IMG/VR virus record: IMGVR_UViG_3300046306_000001
Location: 1 to 31,074 of that record
DNA: 31,074 nt
Source: a virus
Reading direction: 5' to 3' (one strand)
The translations under genes were made by a program, and so were the position numbers. Under the pieces are notes generated by a model that was not told the origin of the DNA, made no database searches, and saw nothing but the letters and a program-made list of their open reading frames with translations. Positions 30,787 through 31,074 of the stretch are shown here, in pieces; the stretch's first letter is position 1; each line of letters starts with the position of its first letter.

Positions 30787-31052
30787 TTTCTTACGTATCT
30801 AATGATTGACATGATTGGAATCCCTATTAATTTGCGATCAACATCCGGATGTTTAAAAAACAGTGTTCGGTTGCCCTCTGTTGCGTGATCCAATTCTCCT
30901 TTCAGAAACATCACCTGATTACCTAATCGGTATTCAAGTTCATACACACTACCAATTTCGACATCCCTGTGCTTTAAATTGGCCGTTGCAACGGAATAAA
31001 TTGCTTTTAATTCTCCGTGCCGTGTCGTATAACTATCTACGATTTTGCGCAT
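30783..31052 (-). CDS. Hypothetical beta-rich protein after SSB
   Basis: 89 residues starting MRKIVDSYTTRHGELKAIYS, with beta-strand-like alternation and no membrane segment. Its ATG overlaps the SSB stop by one base (TAATG), so it is translated with SSB across the junction of the map. No family recognised. Confidence 0.75.
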   Translation of the reverse strand: MRKIVDSYTTRHGELKAIYSVATANLKHRDVEIGSVYELEYRLGNQVMFLKGELDHATEGNRTLFFKHPDVDRKLIGIPIMSIIRYVRK

Positions 31053-31074
31053 TAAAATGGTAAATCATCAAATG
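31052..31074 (-). CDS. ssb: SSB C-terminal tip (continues the gene at 1-265 on a circular map)
   Basis: The last bases read, on the minus strand, a split codon CA, then F-D-D-L-P-F-stop. DDLPF is the standard SSB acidic tip. The two leftover bases complete the codon left open by C at position 1, giving proline and a total of 95 residues. Confidence 0.82.

Larger units (their letters stand above)
1..31074. other. Apparently complete circular phage map
   Basis: The reading frame open at position 1 on the minus strand (start 265) has one leftover base, C, at position 1. Joined to CA at 31074-31073 it makes a proline codon and continues as F-D-D-L-P-F-stop, a textbook SSB C-terminal tip, ending at 31052. 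Gene content is also complete for a small tailed phage: packaging, head, neck, tail, fibre, lysis, replication, recombination. All genes share one strand. This supports a circularly permuted or circularised assembly. I cannot tell whether physical ends are cos or headful (pac) type. Confidence 0.82.

Noticed and set aside
1-31074. Prophage fragment within a bacterial chromosome
   Set aside because: No host genes, integrase or att repeats at either end, and the ends join in frame through one gene.
1-31074. tRNA genes or insertion sequences
   Set aside because: No cloverleaf-like structures with a plausible acceptor stem, no transposase and no terminal inverted repeats noticed on either strand by eye.

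Overview
The window looks like the complete genome of a small, tailed, siphovirus-like bacteriophage of a Bacteroidota host, probably strictly lytic. Every gene I can support lies on the minus strand, so transcription runs from high to low coordinates. The two ends of the window join in frame: an open reading frame starting at 265 runs off position 1 without a stop and, if continued at 31074, adds seven residues ending in the acidic SSB tail DDLPF and then a stop. I therefore read the 31,074 bases as one full turn of a circular map. The Bacteroidota assignment rests on promoter elements of the TTTG / TAnnTTTG type (best copy at 1968-1998), A-rich leaders without Shine-Dalgarno sites, and an AT-rich genome. 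A lipoprotein spanin implies a Gram-negative envelope.

Layout in transcription order. (1) 31074-30290: short early genes, including a 36-residue membrane microprotein. (2) 30297-30180: a leader with a -7-like promoter element and an intrinsic terminator only 10 nt before the next start codon. (3) 30179-24800: replication, nuclease and DNA-modification genes: a DUF4373-type replication organiser, a cytosine-C5 methyltransferase, a VRR-NUC nuclease, a DUF3310 protein, a ParB/adenine-or-cytosine-N methyltransferase fusion, and several small unknowns, mostly coupled by 4-nt ATGA overlaps. (4) 24796-16459: packaging and head: TerS, TerL, portal, gpF-like head protein, S78 prohead protease, HK97-type capsid, connector, closure and tail-completion proteins. 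(5) 16457-15231: a lysis cassette of holin candidate, M15 endolysin and a one-protein (u-)spanin. (6) 15204-3347: a very large tail fibre with an S74 self-cleaving chaperone, two paralogous tail-tube proteins, a tail-assembly chaperone pair made by a -1 frameshift, tape measure, and a baseplate/tail-tip protein. (7) 3179-2196: a metallophosphoesterase flanked by its own terminators. (8) 1998-1 and on through the junction: a strong promoter driving two microproteins, a 70-residue unknown, an ERF single-strand annealing protein, a 154-residue unknown and SSB.

The gene set fits a phage that relies on host polymerase, starts replication with its own organiser, recombines with ERF and SSB, protects its DNA with two methyltransferases, packages with TerS/TerL, and lyses a Gram-negative cell. 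I see no integrase, repressor, DNA polymerase, tRNA, CRISPR or insertion sequence. The most interesting non-coding elements are the A_AAA_AAC frameshift site with a downstream stem (8147-8194), the terminator-loop/upstream complementarity in the replication leader (30197-30269), 11-bp phased repeats upstream of the recombination promoter (2050-2111), and a 24-bp dyad element present twice (3196-3219 and 20434-20457).
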